A DNA stretch of 64,000 nt, taken from positions 3,910,001 to 3,974,000 of the forward strand of contig JAJHOH010000001.1 of assembly GCA_021651055.1 (NCBI GenBank), written 5' to 3'. The DNA is from Candidatus Manganitrophus morganii (GTDB taxonomy: Bacteria > Nitrospirota > Nitrospiria > SBBL01 > Manganitrophaceae). Position numbers and translations under genes: made by a program. Under the pieces are notes generated by a model. It saw only the letters and a list, made by a program, of their open reading frames with translations. It was not told the origin of the DNA and ran no database searches. Shown in pieces: positions 27,965 through 35,275 of the stretch. The stretch's first letter is position 1. Each line of letters opens with the position of its first letter.

Positions 27965-28083
27965 AAAATTCCTCCAGGGTAAAAATGATTTATCTTCTAT
28001 GGAGGTGAGTATATCATTGAAAATCGATTTTTAAAGGGGGCGATGCTCTGAAATGGATTGTGGAAGCAGGCGAAGAGAAGGGA

Positions 28084-29709
28084 TCAGGCGCGGGGGGCGG
28101 GCGCGGCGCGTTCGGCTTCTTGTTGAATCCGGAGGCGCTCGGCCTTCGATTCCTCAATCACCCGCTCCAGGACATCGTCGTCGACCATCGTAAGCTGCGC
28201 CGCCGCGTCTTTCAGCGCGCCGTGTTCCACCGCGCGCGACATCACTTCGGCTTTGGTCTGGCCTTTCTTTTTTCCGAGGAACGGCTTGACGATCAGATAG
28301 AGGACATCGCGCAGCGGCATAAAGCGCAAGAAGCGGCGGAGCAGGGTGAGGATCTGGATCGGGTAATGGGTCAACTTGTAGACGAAGAGCCGCCGGAGGC
28401 CGGCGTTTCGCTCGTCGTTGATCACCGGGCCGGGCAGACAGGTCGGATCGATCTCGGAGCATTTGAAGTATTTATACCAATCGGCGGCGTCGTTGACCAG
28501 CCCGCGCTCGACATATTCCTTCCACAACGGTGTCCCCCGATAGACGCAGAGGCGGTTGAAGCCGAAGGTGTCCAACCGAAGCCGCGACGCAAAATCAAAC
28601 GTCGCCCGCATATCTTCCACCGTCTCGCCCGGGCTGCCGACGACGAAGAAGCCGTGCACGATCTCGATCCCGGCCTTCTTGGCGGTCGTTACCGCCGATT
28701 CGACCTCTTCGAGCGTTTGTTCTTTCTTCAGACGGTCGAGGATCTTCTGGCTGCCGCTCTCGATCCCGAACATGATCGTCCGGCAGTGGGCCTTGGCCAT
28801 GATGGGGAAGAGATGCTGGCAGACCGAATCGACCCGCCCCTCCACCCCCCACTCGATGGTGATCTTCTCGTCGATGAGGCCCTGGCAGATCGCCTCGATC
28901 CGCTTCGCTTTCAGCAGAAAATGATCGTCGACGAAGTAGACCGCCCCGTAGCCGAGCTCCTGAAGGTACTTGAACTCTTTCACCACATGCTCGGCGCTGC
29001 GGAAGCGCCACTTGCCGTCGTTGAAGATCGGAATGTCGCAGAAGACGCACGGCCAGGGACAGCCGCGCGAGGTCTGCATCGTCGTGAAGCGTTCCATCGA
29101 GAGGACCGCCGGCACGTCGAGCGGCATCGACTCGATAAAATCGAGCGGCAGGCTCTCGCGGTCGGGGAAAGGCCATTGATCGAGATGGCGCTCGGTCTCC
29201 CGGTTCGGATTGTTGATCACCCGTCCCTCTTTCGCCCAGGTCAACCCCAACACCCCTTCGGGATTGTCCAGGTTTGACATCAGGTCGAGAATCAGCTGCT
29301 CGCCGTCGCCCCGGCAGACGAAGTCGACCTCGGGACATTGCATCTTCACCAGTCCCGCGTTGAGGGAGGCGAAGACGCCGCCGAAGGCGAGGCGGACGGT
29401 CGAGTCGACGGCGCGGATCTGGCGCGCCATGATCTTTGCGTAGGGATAGCTGGTGGTGCTGAGAAAGCTCATCCCGACAAGGTGAGGTCTCTGCCGGCGG
29501 ATTTCCTCGATGATGACTTCGTTGGGGGTTTCCGGATTGGCCTGATCGAACATGACGCACTCGTGGCCGGCTTCCTTGAGCACGGCGGAGAGCGACATAA
29601 TGCCGATGGGGGGAAATCCCATCACGCGGATATTGCCGTTCTTGGCGCGGGTGGCGGCCGGGAGGGCGTAAAACTGCGGATCGCGGATATGGATTAGGAA
29701 GACGCGGAT
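28084..29709 (-). CDS. B12-binding-domain radical SAM protein; start uncertain, no standard start codon for full length
   Basis: The first usable codon is GTG at 29625 (513 aa). However, family-like sequence continues in frame upstream for 28 codons (RVFLIHIRDPQFYALPAATR), supplying the first beta-strand of the cobalamin domain, with no ATG, GTG or TTG before a stop. An AUC at 29709 with GGGAG about 10 nt before it is the best candidate. The radical SAM cluster motif is SRGCPWPCVFCDI (CxxxCxxC). VFVDD-type and GIESGSQKIL loops are typical. The C-terminal about 130 residues are helical with a basic tail. Related enzymes do methyl transfers or ring chemistry on lipids or cofactors; the substrate here is unknown. 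Confidence 0.85.
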   Translation of the reverse strand: MRVFLIHIRDPQFYALPAATRAKNGNIRVMGFPPIGIMSLSAVLKEAGHECVMFDQANPETPNEVIIEEIRRQRPHLVGMSFLSTTSYPYAKIMARQIRAVDSTVRLAFGGVFASLNAGLVKMQCPEVDFVCRGDGEQLILDLMSNLDNPEGVLGLTWAKEGRVINNPNRETERHLDQWPFPDRESLPLDFIESMPLDVPAVLSMERFTTMQTSRGCPWPCVFCDIPIFNDGKWRFRSAEHVVKEFKYLQELGYGAVYFVDDHFLLKAKRIEAICQGLIDEKITIEWGVEGRVDSVCQHLFPIMAKAHCRTIMFGIESGSQKILDRLKKEQTLEEVESAVTTAKKAGIEIVHGFFVVGSPGETVEDMRATFDFASRLRLDTFGFNRLCVYRGTPLWKEYVERGLVNDAADWYKYFKCSEIDPTCLPGPVINDERNAGLRRLFVYKLTHYPIQILTLLRRFLRFMPLRDVLYLIVKPFLGKKKGQTKAEVMSRAVEHGALKDAAAQLTMVDDDVLERVIEESKAERLRIQQEAERAAPAPRA

Positions 29710-29962
29710 AGGCGACTCGCTCCCTGTAAGAGGGTGTATTGCGGGAGGCCGCTCACGAGTCGGTATGGCGTTGCGTTTAAAATGTTCATCGTGCGGCCAG
29801 GATACCAGGGAGATTTTTATCTGTCAACGTGAATCTGTGACGTCGGGTATCCTAGCCGATAACCCGTAACATTCTTTCCCCGTCTTAAAATACAAGGGAA
29901 AGAGAATCGGTTCATTCGGAATCCGGCCTCGAAATAGAAAACGATTTCCTTTCCCGATGTAT

Positions 29963-29991
29963 TTGACAGCAGATTTCTAATCTCTTATTCT
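29963..29991 (+). promoter_or_regulatory. sigma-70 promoter candidate for the ABC ATPase gene
   Basis: TTGACA (29963-29968) - 17 bp - TATTCT (29986-29991), 23 bp before the start codon. The -35 is perfect. Confidence 0.65.
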
Positions 29992-30013
29992 CACGAAAAA
30001 GGAGCGACACGCT

Positions 30014-30793
30014 TTGAACATCATCGAAATCAAAAACGCCGATATTTATCAGGGCGCAAACCAGGTCTTCTCCGATCTCTCGCTTCAGATTGCAGCCGGC
30101 TGTCAAACGGCCATCCTCGGCCCGAACGGGGCGGGAAAGTCGACCCTCCTTAAACTCCTCTCCGGCGAAATCCGGGCGGCTTCTCACAAGGGGAGCGTCC
30201 GGCTCTTCGGACGGGAGCAGTGGAATCTCTGGGAAGTCCGCGCGCAGCTCGGCATCGTCTCCCACGACTTGCAGCGCGATTATATGCTTTCCGTTCGGGG
30301 CGGGGAGGTGATCCTTTCCGGATTTTATTCGAGCATCGGCCTCTACGGCCATCAGGCGTTCAACGACGCGCAGCGGAAGCGGGGGGAAGAGGTGATGGAA
30401 CGGCTTGGGATTGCGGCCTTGCAGGAGCGGCGGTTCGCGGAGATGTCGGCCGGCGAGCAGCGGCGTTTTCTGCTCGGGAGAGCCCTCGTGCACGACCCGG
30501 GAACCCTCGTTTTGGACGAGCCGACGAGCGGCCTCGACCTGCGCGCCTGCTTTCAATATCTCGACCTGGTCCGGGATCTGATCCGGCGGGGAAAAACGAT
30601 TCTCCTCGTGACGCATCACCTCCACGAGATCCCCCCTGAGGTGGAGCGGGTCATTCTCCTCAAAGAGGGGAAGGTGATCGCCGACGGAAAGAAAGGGGAG
30701 CTGCTCACCGGCGAGCGGATGACCGAGCTCTTCGACACCCCGGTGAGACTCGCGCAGGCGAATGGCTGGTATCAGGCCCTTCCAGCACGGTAG
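30014..30793 (+). CDS. ABC transporter ATP-binding protein, stand-alone
   Basis: 259 aa. Walker A GPNGAGKST, signature MSAGEQ, Walker B LVLDEPTSGLD, and the switch His in LLVTHHLHE. The form (IFYxGxxxxF start; H-loop HHLHEI) resembles the ModF/YlmA-like group of ATPases. No permease gene is adjacent, so partners are elsewhere or it serves a non-transport role. AAAAAGGAGCG precedes the start. Confidence 0.88.
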   Translation: MNIIEIKNADIYQGANQVFSDLSLQIAAGCQTAILGPNGAGKSTLLKLLSGEIRAASHKGSVRLFGREQWNLWEVRAQLGIVSHDLQRDYMLSVRGGEVILSGFYSSIGLYGHQAFNDAQRKRGEEVMERLGIAALQERRFAEMSAGEQRRFLLGRALVHDPGTLVLDEPTSGLDLRACFQYLDLVRDLIRRGKTILLVTHHLHEIPPEVERVILLKEGKVIADGKKGELLTGERMTELFDTPVRLAQANGWYQALPAR

Positions 30794-30818
30794 GGGCAGG
30801 TTTAAAACCTGCCCCTAC
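30790..30818. repeat. dispersed GC-rich palindrome, copy 2
   Basis: GTAGGGGCAGG - TTTAAAA - CCTGCCCCTAC, 29 bp. Begins inside the last codons of the ABC ATPase gene; the TAG in it is the stop. May act as the shared terminator with the helicase gene. Confidence 0.85.
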
Positions 30819-30836
30819 CTCTTTATTATCTCTTCA

Positions 30837-32156
30837 TTATCTCTTCTTTCTCTTTCCGCCGATCGCACGCTTTTTGTTCCCAAACCGGGAGGGGCGTTCC
30901 CAGAAGGGACGTTTGCCCTGCGGTTTCCACTTTTTTTCTTCGCGGCCCTTTTCTCCGGGCCGTTTGGCGCGGTCCGGCCGTTTCGTGTGGTCGACCGCGG
31001 CCGGGGAATGGCTTCTCGCCCCGGGAAGGGCGCGGTAGTTAAAGTCGGGAAGCTTAACCCTGGGAAGGGCCGGTCCGAGGTTTCTTTCAATCGCGCGGAG
31101 CGCTCTTTCCTCCTCTTGCGACACAAGGGTGAAGGCGTCTCCGACCGCTTCGGCCCGGGCCGTTCGGCCGACCCGGTGGATGTAGGCTTCTGACGTACTG
31201 GGAAGATCGAAGTTGATCACATGCGAGATTTTCTCGACATCGATCCCTCTGGCGGCGATGTCGGTCGCCACCAAGACCTGCAACTGTCCCGATCGAAAAG
31301 CATTGAGGGAAGCGAGCCGCTGCGACTGCGTCCGGTTGGCGTGGAGCCGGCCGGTTTTAAATCCCTCCCGTTCGAGGACCTGCGCCAGGCGGTCTGCGCC
31401 ATGTTTCGTCCGGGTGAAGACGAGCACCGACGACATCGCCGCATCGCGGAGAAGGGTCAGGAGGAGCTGGGTTTTCAGATGCTGCGGAACCGGATAGGCG
31501 GCGTGGCGGATGCCGACCGGCGTTTTTTCATCCCCCCCCAATTTGATCTTGACCGGATCGCGCATCATCTCTTGCGACAGCTTCACGATCTCATGCGGCA
31601 GCGTGGCCGAGAAGAGCATCGTCTGCCTTTGTTTGGGGATCGACTTGACGATCGTCCGGATATCGGGCAAAAACCCCATATCGAGCATCCGGTCGGCCTC
31701 GTCCAGGATCAATACTTCCAGCTGATCGAGCTTGGCGCTGCCGCGGCGAAGATGATCGAGCAGACGCCCGGGGGTGGCGATCACCATGTCGACCCCGGAG
31801 CGGAGCGCTTTGGTCTGCGGCCCCATCGGGACGCCGCCGTAAATGGCGATCGATCGAATCGGGGTCTGTTTGGCCAATTCGGAAAGATGATCGGCGACCT
31901 GCACGGCCAGCTCCCGGGTCGGGGTGAGCGCCAGAGCCCGCGTCCTCCCTTTTGAAGGAGAGAGGATCATTCGTTGCAAGACCGGCAGGAGAAAGGCGGC
32001 GGTTTTCCCTGTGCCTGTCTGCGCCCCGCCGATGAGATCTTTCCCGCTCAACGCGGCCGGGATCGCTTCGGCCTGGATCGGCGTCGGGCGGGTGTATCCC
32101 AGATCCCGAATCGCTTTGACTAAATGGGGGTGTAACCCCAATCCTTCAAACGGCAT
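30837..32156 (-). CDS. rhlE: DEAD-box RNA helicase, RhlE-like
   Basis: About 439 aa from the second ATG at 32156 (MPFEGLGLHP), since AAAAGGA is 6 nt before it and directly abuts the first ATG at 32162. Motifs: Q-motif PTPIQAEAIP, motif I AQTGTGKT, Ia PTRELA, II DEAD (VLILDEADRML), III SAT, and VI HRVGRTARA. The C-terminal tail is very basic (RAKRPGEKGREEKKWK; KKRAIGGKRKKR), typical of RhlE. Unwinds RNA, for example in ribosome assembly and cold adaptation. A cold-shock gene lies divergently 360 bp away. Confidence 0.93.
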   Translation of the reverse strand: MPFEGLGLHPHLVKAIRDLGYTRPTPIQAEAIPAALSGKDLIGGAQTGTGKTAAFLLPVLQRMILSPSKGRTRALALTPTRELAVQVADHLSELAKQTPIRSIAIYGGVPMGPQTKALRSGVDMVIATPGRLLDHLRRGSAKLDQLEVLILDEADRMLDMGFLPDIRTIVKSIPKQRQTMLFSATLPHEIVKLSQEMMRDPVKIKLGGDEKTPVGIRHAAYPVPQHLKTQLLLTLLRDAAMSSVLVFTRTKHGADRLAQVLEREGFKTGRLHANRTQSQRLASLNAFRSGQLQVLVATDIAARGIDVEKISHVINFDLPSTSEAYIHRVGRTARAEAVGDAFTLVSQEEERALRAIERNLGPALPRVKLPDFNYRALPGARSHSPAAVDHTKRPDRAKRPGEKGREEKKWKPQGKRPFWERPSRFGNKKRAIGGKRKKR

Positions 32157-32348
32157 ATCCATTCCTTTTGTAATCGGTTGTTTTCGCGTTGCATATGGAC
32201 CTCTTCATTTAGAATAATCGTTGGAGAGATCGTTTTCTACTGTCCAAAAGGATTAACTCGGATCGGTAAGGAAGGGGTCCCGTTCCAGACCGTTGCCTTC
32301 TGCGATATCCCGCCCGAGGTAGAGCGAACGGAGGGCCCAAAAACTTTA

Positions 32349-32377
32349 TTGACTTTGTCTGTGGATCGGTGTATAGT
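32349..32377 (+). promoter_or_regulatory. strong sigma-70 promoter upstream of cold-shock gene
   Basis: TTGACT (32349-32354) - 17 bp - TATAGT (32372-32377). Predicted start near 32384. Confidence 0.75.
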
Positions 32378-32383
32378 TCAGAC

Positions 32384-32452
32384 AACTCATTGTGGATGGT
32401 GCAGTAAAGTAATCGAAAGCCGCAGCCCTCTCAAGGGATCGCGGCTTTTTTA
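32384..32452 (+). ncRNA. candidate short RNA / terminated leader before cspA
   Basis: From the strong promoter to an intrinsic terminator (AAAGCCGC 32416-32423 / GCGGCTTT 32441-32448, inner CCCT/AGGG, then a T-run) is only about 70 nt. This gives either a stand-alone small RNA or an attenuated leader of the cold-shock gene whose terminator melts or is read through. No known RNA family recognised. Confidence 0.5.
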
Positions 32453-32515
32453 TTTTTCGGACACGTTGATGGCAGTGGGTTGGTAAGACAAAATATAACA
32501 AGGAGAAGCACAAAC

Positions 32516-32722
32516 ATGGTTAATGGCAAAGTGAAGTGGTTTAATGGCAGCAAGGGTTACGGATTTATCACGCGTAATGATGGAGAAGCGGATGTGTTCG
32601 TCCATTTTTCCGCCATCGCCGGAGACGGCTACAAATCCCTCGAAGAGGGAAATGAAGTCGAATTCGAAGTGACCCAAGGCCAGAAAGGCCCACAAGCCAC
32701 CAACGTGAGACTCGTTTCCTAA
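32516..32722 (+). CDS. cspA: cold-shock protein, CspA family
   Basis: 68 aa, standard length. RNA-binding motifs [11 protein letters not shown] (RNP1) and DVFVHFSAI (RNP2), start [19 protein letters not shown] lies about 9 nt before the ATG at 32516, so the longer in-frame start at 32480 is rejected. Binds single-stranded RNA as a chaperone. Preceded by its own promoter and a terminator-like leader; followed by a strong terminator. Confidence 0.96.
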   Translation: MVNGKVKWFNGSKGYGFITRNDGEADVFVHFSAIAGDGYKSLEEGNEVEFEVTQGQKGPQATNVRLVS

Positions 32723-32741
32723 CGGAAATTTCTTCGCACGA

Positions 32742-32784
32742 AAAATGCCCCGATCGGATCGCTCCGGTCGGGGCATTTTATTTT
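32742..32784 (+). terminator. intrinsic terminator of cspA
   Basis: AAAATGCCCCGA (32742-32753) / TCGGGGCATTTT (32768-32779), then ATTTT. Confidence 0.9.
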
Positions 32785-32789
32785 ACAAT

Positions 32790-32814
32790 GTAGGGGGGGC
32801 AAACCCGCCCTTAC
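32790..32814. repeat. dispersed GC-rich palindrome, copy 3 (shortened)
   Basis: GTAGGGGGGGCAAACCCGCCCTTAC type, a decayed 25-bp member. Confidence 0.7.
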
Positions 32815-32826
32815 AAAATTGATAGA

Positions 32827-33219
32827 TTAATGCTTTTTCATCCCTTTCAGGTGGCCTTTGAGGATCGGGGATTCGGCGATGGCCGGATCCTTCGGGGCGA
32901 GATGCGCCGCATGATCGAATTGCTCCGTGGCCTCTTTGTGCTTTCCCATCTGGTCGAGCGCTAAGGCCAAGTTGTAACGGGCCTGGGCGAGCTTGTCGTC
33001 TGCTTTCACCGCCGCTCTAAAATGTTTCTCCGCCACATCCCAATGTCCCTGATTGTAATGTTCAATCCCTTCCGCGTTGTGTTCGGCGCCCGGCGAGCCT
33101 GCCGGGGCTTCCAGAGCAGGGAAGACTTTCTTTTCGTCGGCCCAGGCCCCGGGGACCAGAAGTGCGATGATGAAGAGCATGAAAGCCGCCGCCAAACCGC
33201 TTCGCTTGATCAATACCAT
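32827..33219 (-). CDS. periplasmic TPR-repeat protein
   Basis: 130 aa. Signal peptide (FMLFIIALLVPGAWA), then two tetratricopeptide repeats (GIEHYNQGHWDVAEKHFRAA and ARYNLALALDQMGKHKEATE) and a His/Lys tail. GAAAGGAGACTT precedes the ATG. Such short TPR proteins mediate protein contacts; no specific partner is seen. Confidence 0.8.
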   Translation of the reverse strand: MVLIKRSGLAAAFMLFIIALLVPGAWADEKKVFPALEAPAGSPGAEHNAEGIEHYNQGHWDVAEKHFRAAVKADDKLAQARYNLALALDQMGKHKEATEQFDHAAHLAPKDPAIAESPILKGHLKGMKKH

Positions 33220-33420
33220 TCAAGTCTCCTTTCGTTGTCCAAGATGGAGTTCACGCGCCCGGTTCAACCACCAACCCGAGCGGGGCGGTCCCTCTTCCCG
33301 CCGCGTCTCGCGCAGCATGGGGAGGTCCTACACGCCCTGATCATTGTCCGTCGAAAGGAGATTACTGTCAAGTGGGCGAATTGTAAGGTTGTTCAGTCGT
33401 TTCTACTTAAGTTGGATCTA

Positions 33421-33458
33421 ATTGAAGCTCCCCGCTGCAAGCGGCCGGGAGCTTCAAT
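33421..33458. terminator. 12-bp perfect hairpin downstream of minus-strand small gene
   Basis: ATTGAAGCTCCC (33421-33432) / GGGAGCTTCAAT (33447-33458), with an inner CCGC/GCGG. Located just after the 63-codon gene's stop on the minus strand. No T-run, so termination is inferred from position. Confidence 0.6.
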
Positions 33459-33472
33459 CCGCACGATTGCTC

Positions 33473-33664
33473 TTACCGGGTTCTTCCTTCCCAGATGGCG
33501 TCGAAATAGTTGGACGAGCGACGGGAGGGTCTGTCGTCATCCTCTCGCTCGATCCGCTCCACATAGGTGTCCGACTCGCTGCTTTCATTTTTTGCCAGAC
33601 GGTGGTAGCGGTTGAACCGGCGGTTTTCGTCGAGGTCTTCGCAATAAAGATCTTCTTCTCTCAT
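33473..33664 (-). CDS. small acidic/Arg-rich protein, 63 aa, unknown function
   Basis: Start at the ATG encoding MREEDLYCEDLDENRRF, since AAGGAGAC lies 6-7 nt before it; the in-frame extension to 33862 is non-coding in character. Mostly charged and probably disordered, with the motif RRSSNYFDAIWEGRTR at the end. No signal. Function unknown. Confidence 0.65.
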   Translation of the reverse strand: MREEDLYCEDLDENRRFNRYHRLAKNESSESDTYVERIEREDDDRPSRRSSNYFDAIWEGRTR

Positions 33665-33903
33665 TTCGGTCTCCTTAAGTATGGGATGATGAGCAAACCT
33701 AATTTCCGGATTGAATCGAATGTCGGATTGTAAGGTTAGCAAGAACAATGCCGGTAGGAGTCTCTGCCGGAAAGGGGACGCGGGGCTTCCCACGACCTTA
33801 AAGTGGAAAGTTTTTGCACTGCTCCCAAGAAATGTTTTGCAGGCTTTACTGATTCTCTGCATTCCGGATGGGGCTATCCCAACCTTTTTGCCTCCGATGC
33901 CTC

Positions 33904-33931
33904 TAAGGGCGGGTTTGAAACCCGCCCCTAC
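33904..33931. repeat. dispersed GC-rich palindrome, copy 4
   Basis: AAGGGCGGG - TTTGAAA - CCCGCCCCTAC type, 90 bp before the HAD gene. Confidence 0.82.
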
Positions 33932-34019
33932 ACCGATATTTCTATTTATTTCCTTCCACCCGATTCGATATAATCCACCCTGAACGAGAGATCCTCATCG
34001 AAGGAAGGAGCCCGATCGC

Positions 34020-34799
34020 ATGAATCCGCCGGCGCATAAGTTATTGAAAAGCTTTCTGATCGACATGGACGGGGTGCTCGTTCGGGGGCCGAACCTGATT
34101 CCCGGGGCCGATGTCTTCATCGAGCGGCTGAAATCGGAAGGACGGAAATTCTTGGTCTTCACCAACAACTCGCTCCGCACGCCGAAGGACCTGTCGCACC
34201 GGCTGAAGAAAATCGGCCTTCAGGTCGGGGCCGATCATATCTACACCTCCGCGTTGGCGACGGCCCGTTTTCTCAACAGCCAGAGGCCGAAGGGGACCGC
34301 CTTCGTCATCGGCGAATCGGGGTTGATGGAGGCGCTCCACGATGTGGGGTATGTGGTGACCGATTTACAGCCCGACTATGTCGTGGTGGGAGATACCGAC
34401 TTTTACGACCACCCGCGGATTACGCAGGCGGTCCGGCTGGTTCATAACGGGGCCCGATTGATCGCAACGAACCCCGATGTGACCGGACCGGCCGAGGCCG
34501 GGATCGTCCCCGCCACCGGGGCGCTGGTCGCGCTGATCGAGAAGGCGACCGGACATCAAGCCTACTTCGTCGGAAAGCCGAATCCGCTGATGATGCGGAC
34601 CGCGCTTCACCAGATCGGGGAACATTCGGAGAACGCCGTGATGGTGGGAGACCGGATGGACACCGATGTGGTCGCCGGAATCGAGAGCGGGCTGGAGACG
34701 ATTCTCGTCTTAACGGGGGTCACGCGGCGCGAAGATGTCGACCGGTATCCCTACCGTCCGACCCGAATCGTCGAATCGATCAGCGCGATCGAATTGTGA
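34020..34799 (+). CDS. HAD-IIA family phosphatase (NagD / p-nitrophenyl-phosphatase-like)
   Basis: 259 aa. Motif 1 FLIDMDGVL with nucleophile Asp, motif 2 FTNNS, the C2a cap domain between them, GKPNPLMM (motif 3 Lys) and [14 protein letters not shown] (motif 4). Hydrolyses phosphate esters; the natural substrate varies across the family. AAGGAAGGAGCC precedes the ATG. Its stop lies about 80 bp before the glyoxalase-like gene, possibly one transcript. Confidence 0.92.
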   Translation: MNPPAHKLLKSFLIDMDGVLVRGPNLIPGADVFIERLKSEGRKFLVFTNNSLRTPKDLSHRLKKIGLQVGADHIYTSALATARFLNSQRPKGTAFVIGESGLMEALHDVGYVVTDLQPDYVVVGDTDFYDHPRITQAVRLVHNGARLIATNPDVTGPAEAGIVPATGALVALIEKATGHQAYFVGKPNPLMMRTALHQIGEHSENAVMVGDRMDTDVVAGIESGLETILVLTGVTRREDVDRYPYRPTRIVESISAIEL

Positions 34800-34882
34800 A
34801 CCTCGGCGTCGTCGACCAACGGGGCAACGCCCCGACGAATACCGTCACGTTCCTGAAAAACAAAAAAGGAGGAAAACCGAAC

Positions 34883-35239
34883 ATGATCCAATCGATCGCA
34901 TTCACCATGTACCCCGTCACCGATATGGCGCGTTCCAGAAAATTTTATGAAGAGGTGCTCGGCCTGAAAGTCAGTTACACCTTCGGGGAGCAGTGGATCG
35001 AGTACGATCTGGGAGGGAACACCTTTGCGATCACCAGCATGAACATCGGCCGCACCCCGGGCGCCAAGGGGGCGAGCGTCGGATTCGAGGTGAGCGATTT
35101 CGAGGCCTTTACGAAAGGTCTCAAAGAAAAATCGGTGAAGTTTATTCTGGATAATTACGAAACCCCGGTCTGCCGGATGTCGGTGATCGAAGACCCCGAC
35201 CAGAACCATATCACGATCCACAAACTGCACAAGGGATAG
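34883..35239 (+). CDS. glyoxalase/bleomycin-resistance-like (VOC) protein
   Basis: 118 aa from ATG 34883 (AAAGGAGG before it; an upstream in-frame start is rejected). Two beta-alpha-beta-beta-beta modules: MYPVTDMARSRKFYEEVLGL and GFEVSDFEAFTKGLKEK, then VIEDPDQNHITIHKL with the usual end Glu/His region. VOC enzymes bind a divalent metal. The substrate is not identifiable. Confidence 0.88.
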   Translation: MIQSIAFTMYPVTDMARSRKFYEEVLGLKVSYTFGEQWIEYDLGGNTFAITSMNIGRTPGAKGASVGFEVSDFEAFTKGLKEKSVKFILDNYETPVCRMSVIEDPDQNHITIHKLHKG

Positions 35240-35250
35240 GGATGGATATC

Positions 35251-35275
35251 GGGCGGGTTTGAAACCGGCCCCTAC
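35251..35275. repeat. dispersed GC-rich palindrome, copy 5 (left arm shortened)
   Basis: GGGCGGG - TTTGAAA - CCGGCCCCTAC, between the VOC gene and the convergent lipoprotein; its right end runs into that gene's stop. Confidence 0.78.

Noticed and set aside
28060-29277. 405-codon ORF antisense to the radical SAM gene
   Set aside because: Composition shadow; the minus-strand gene has clear family motifs.
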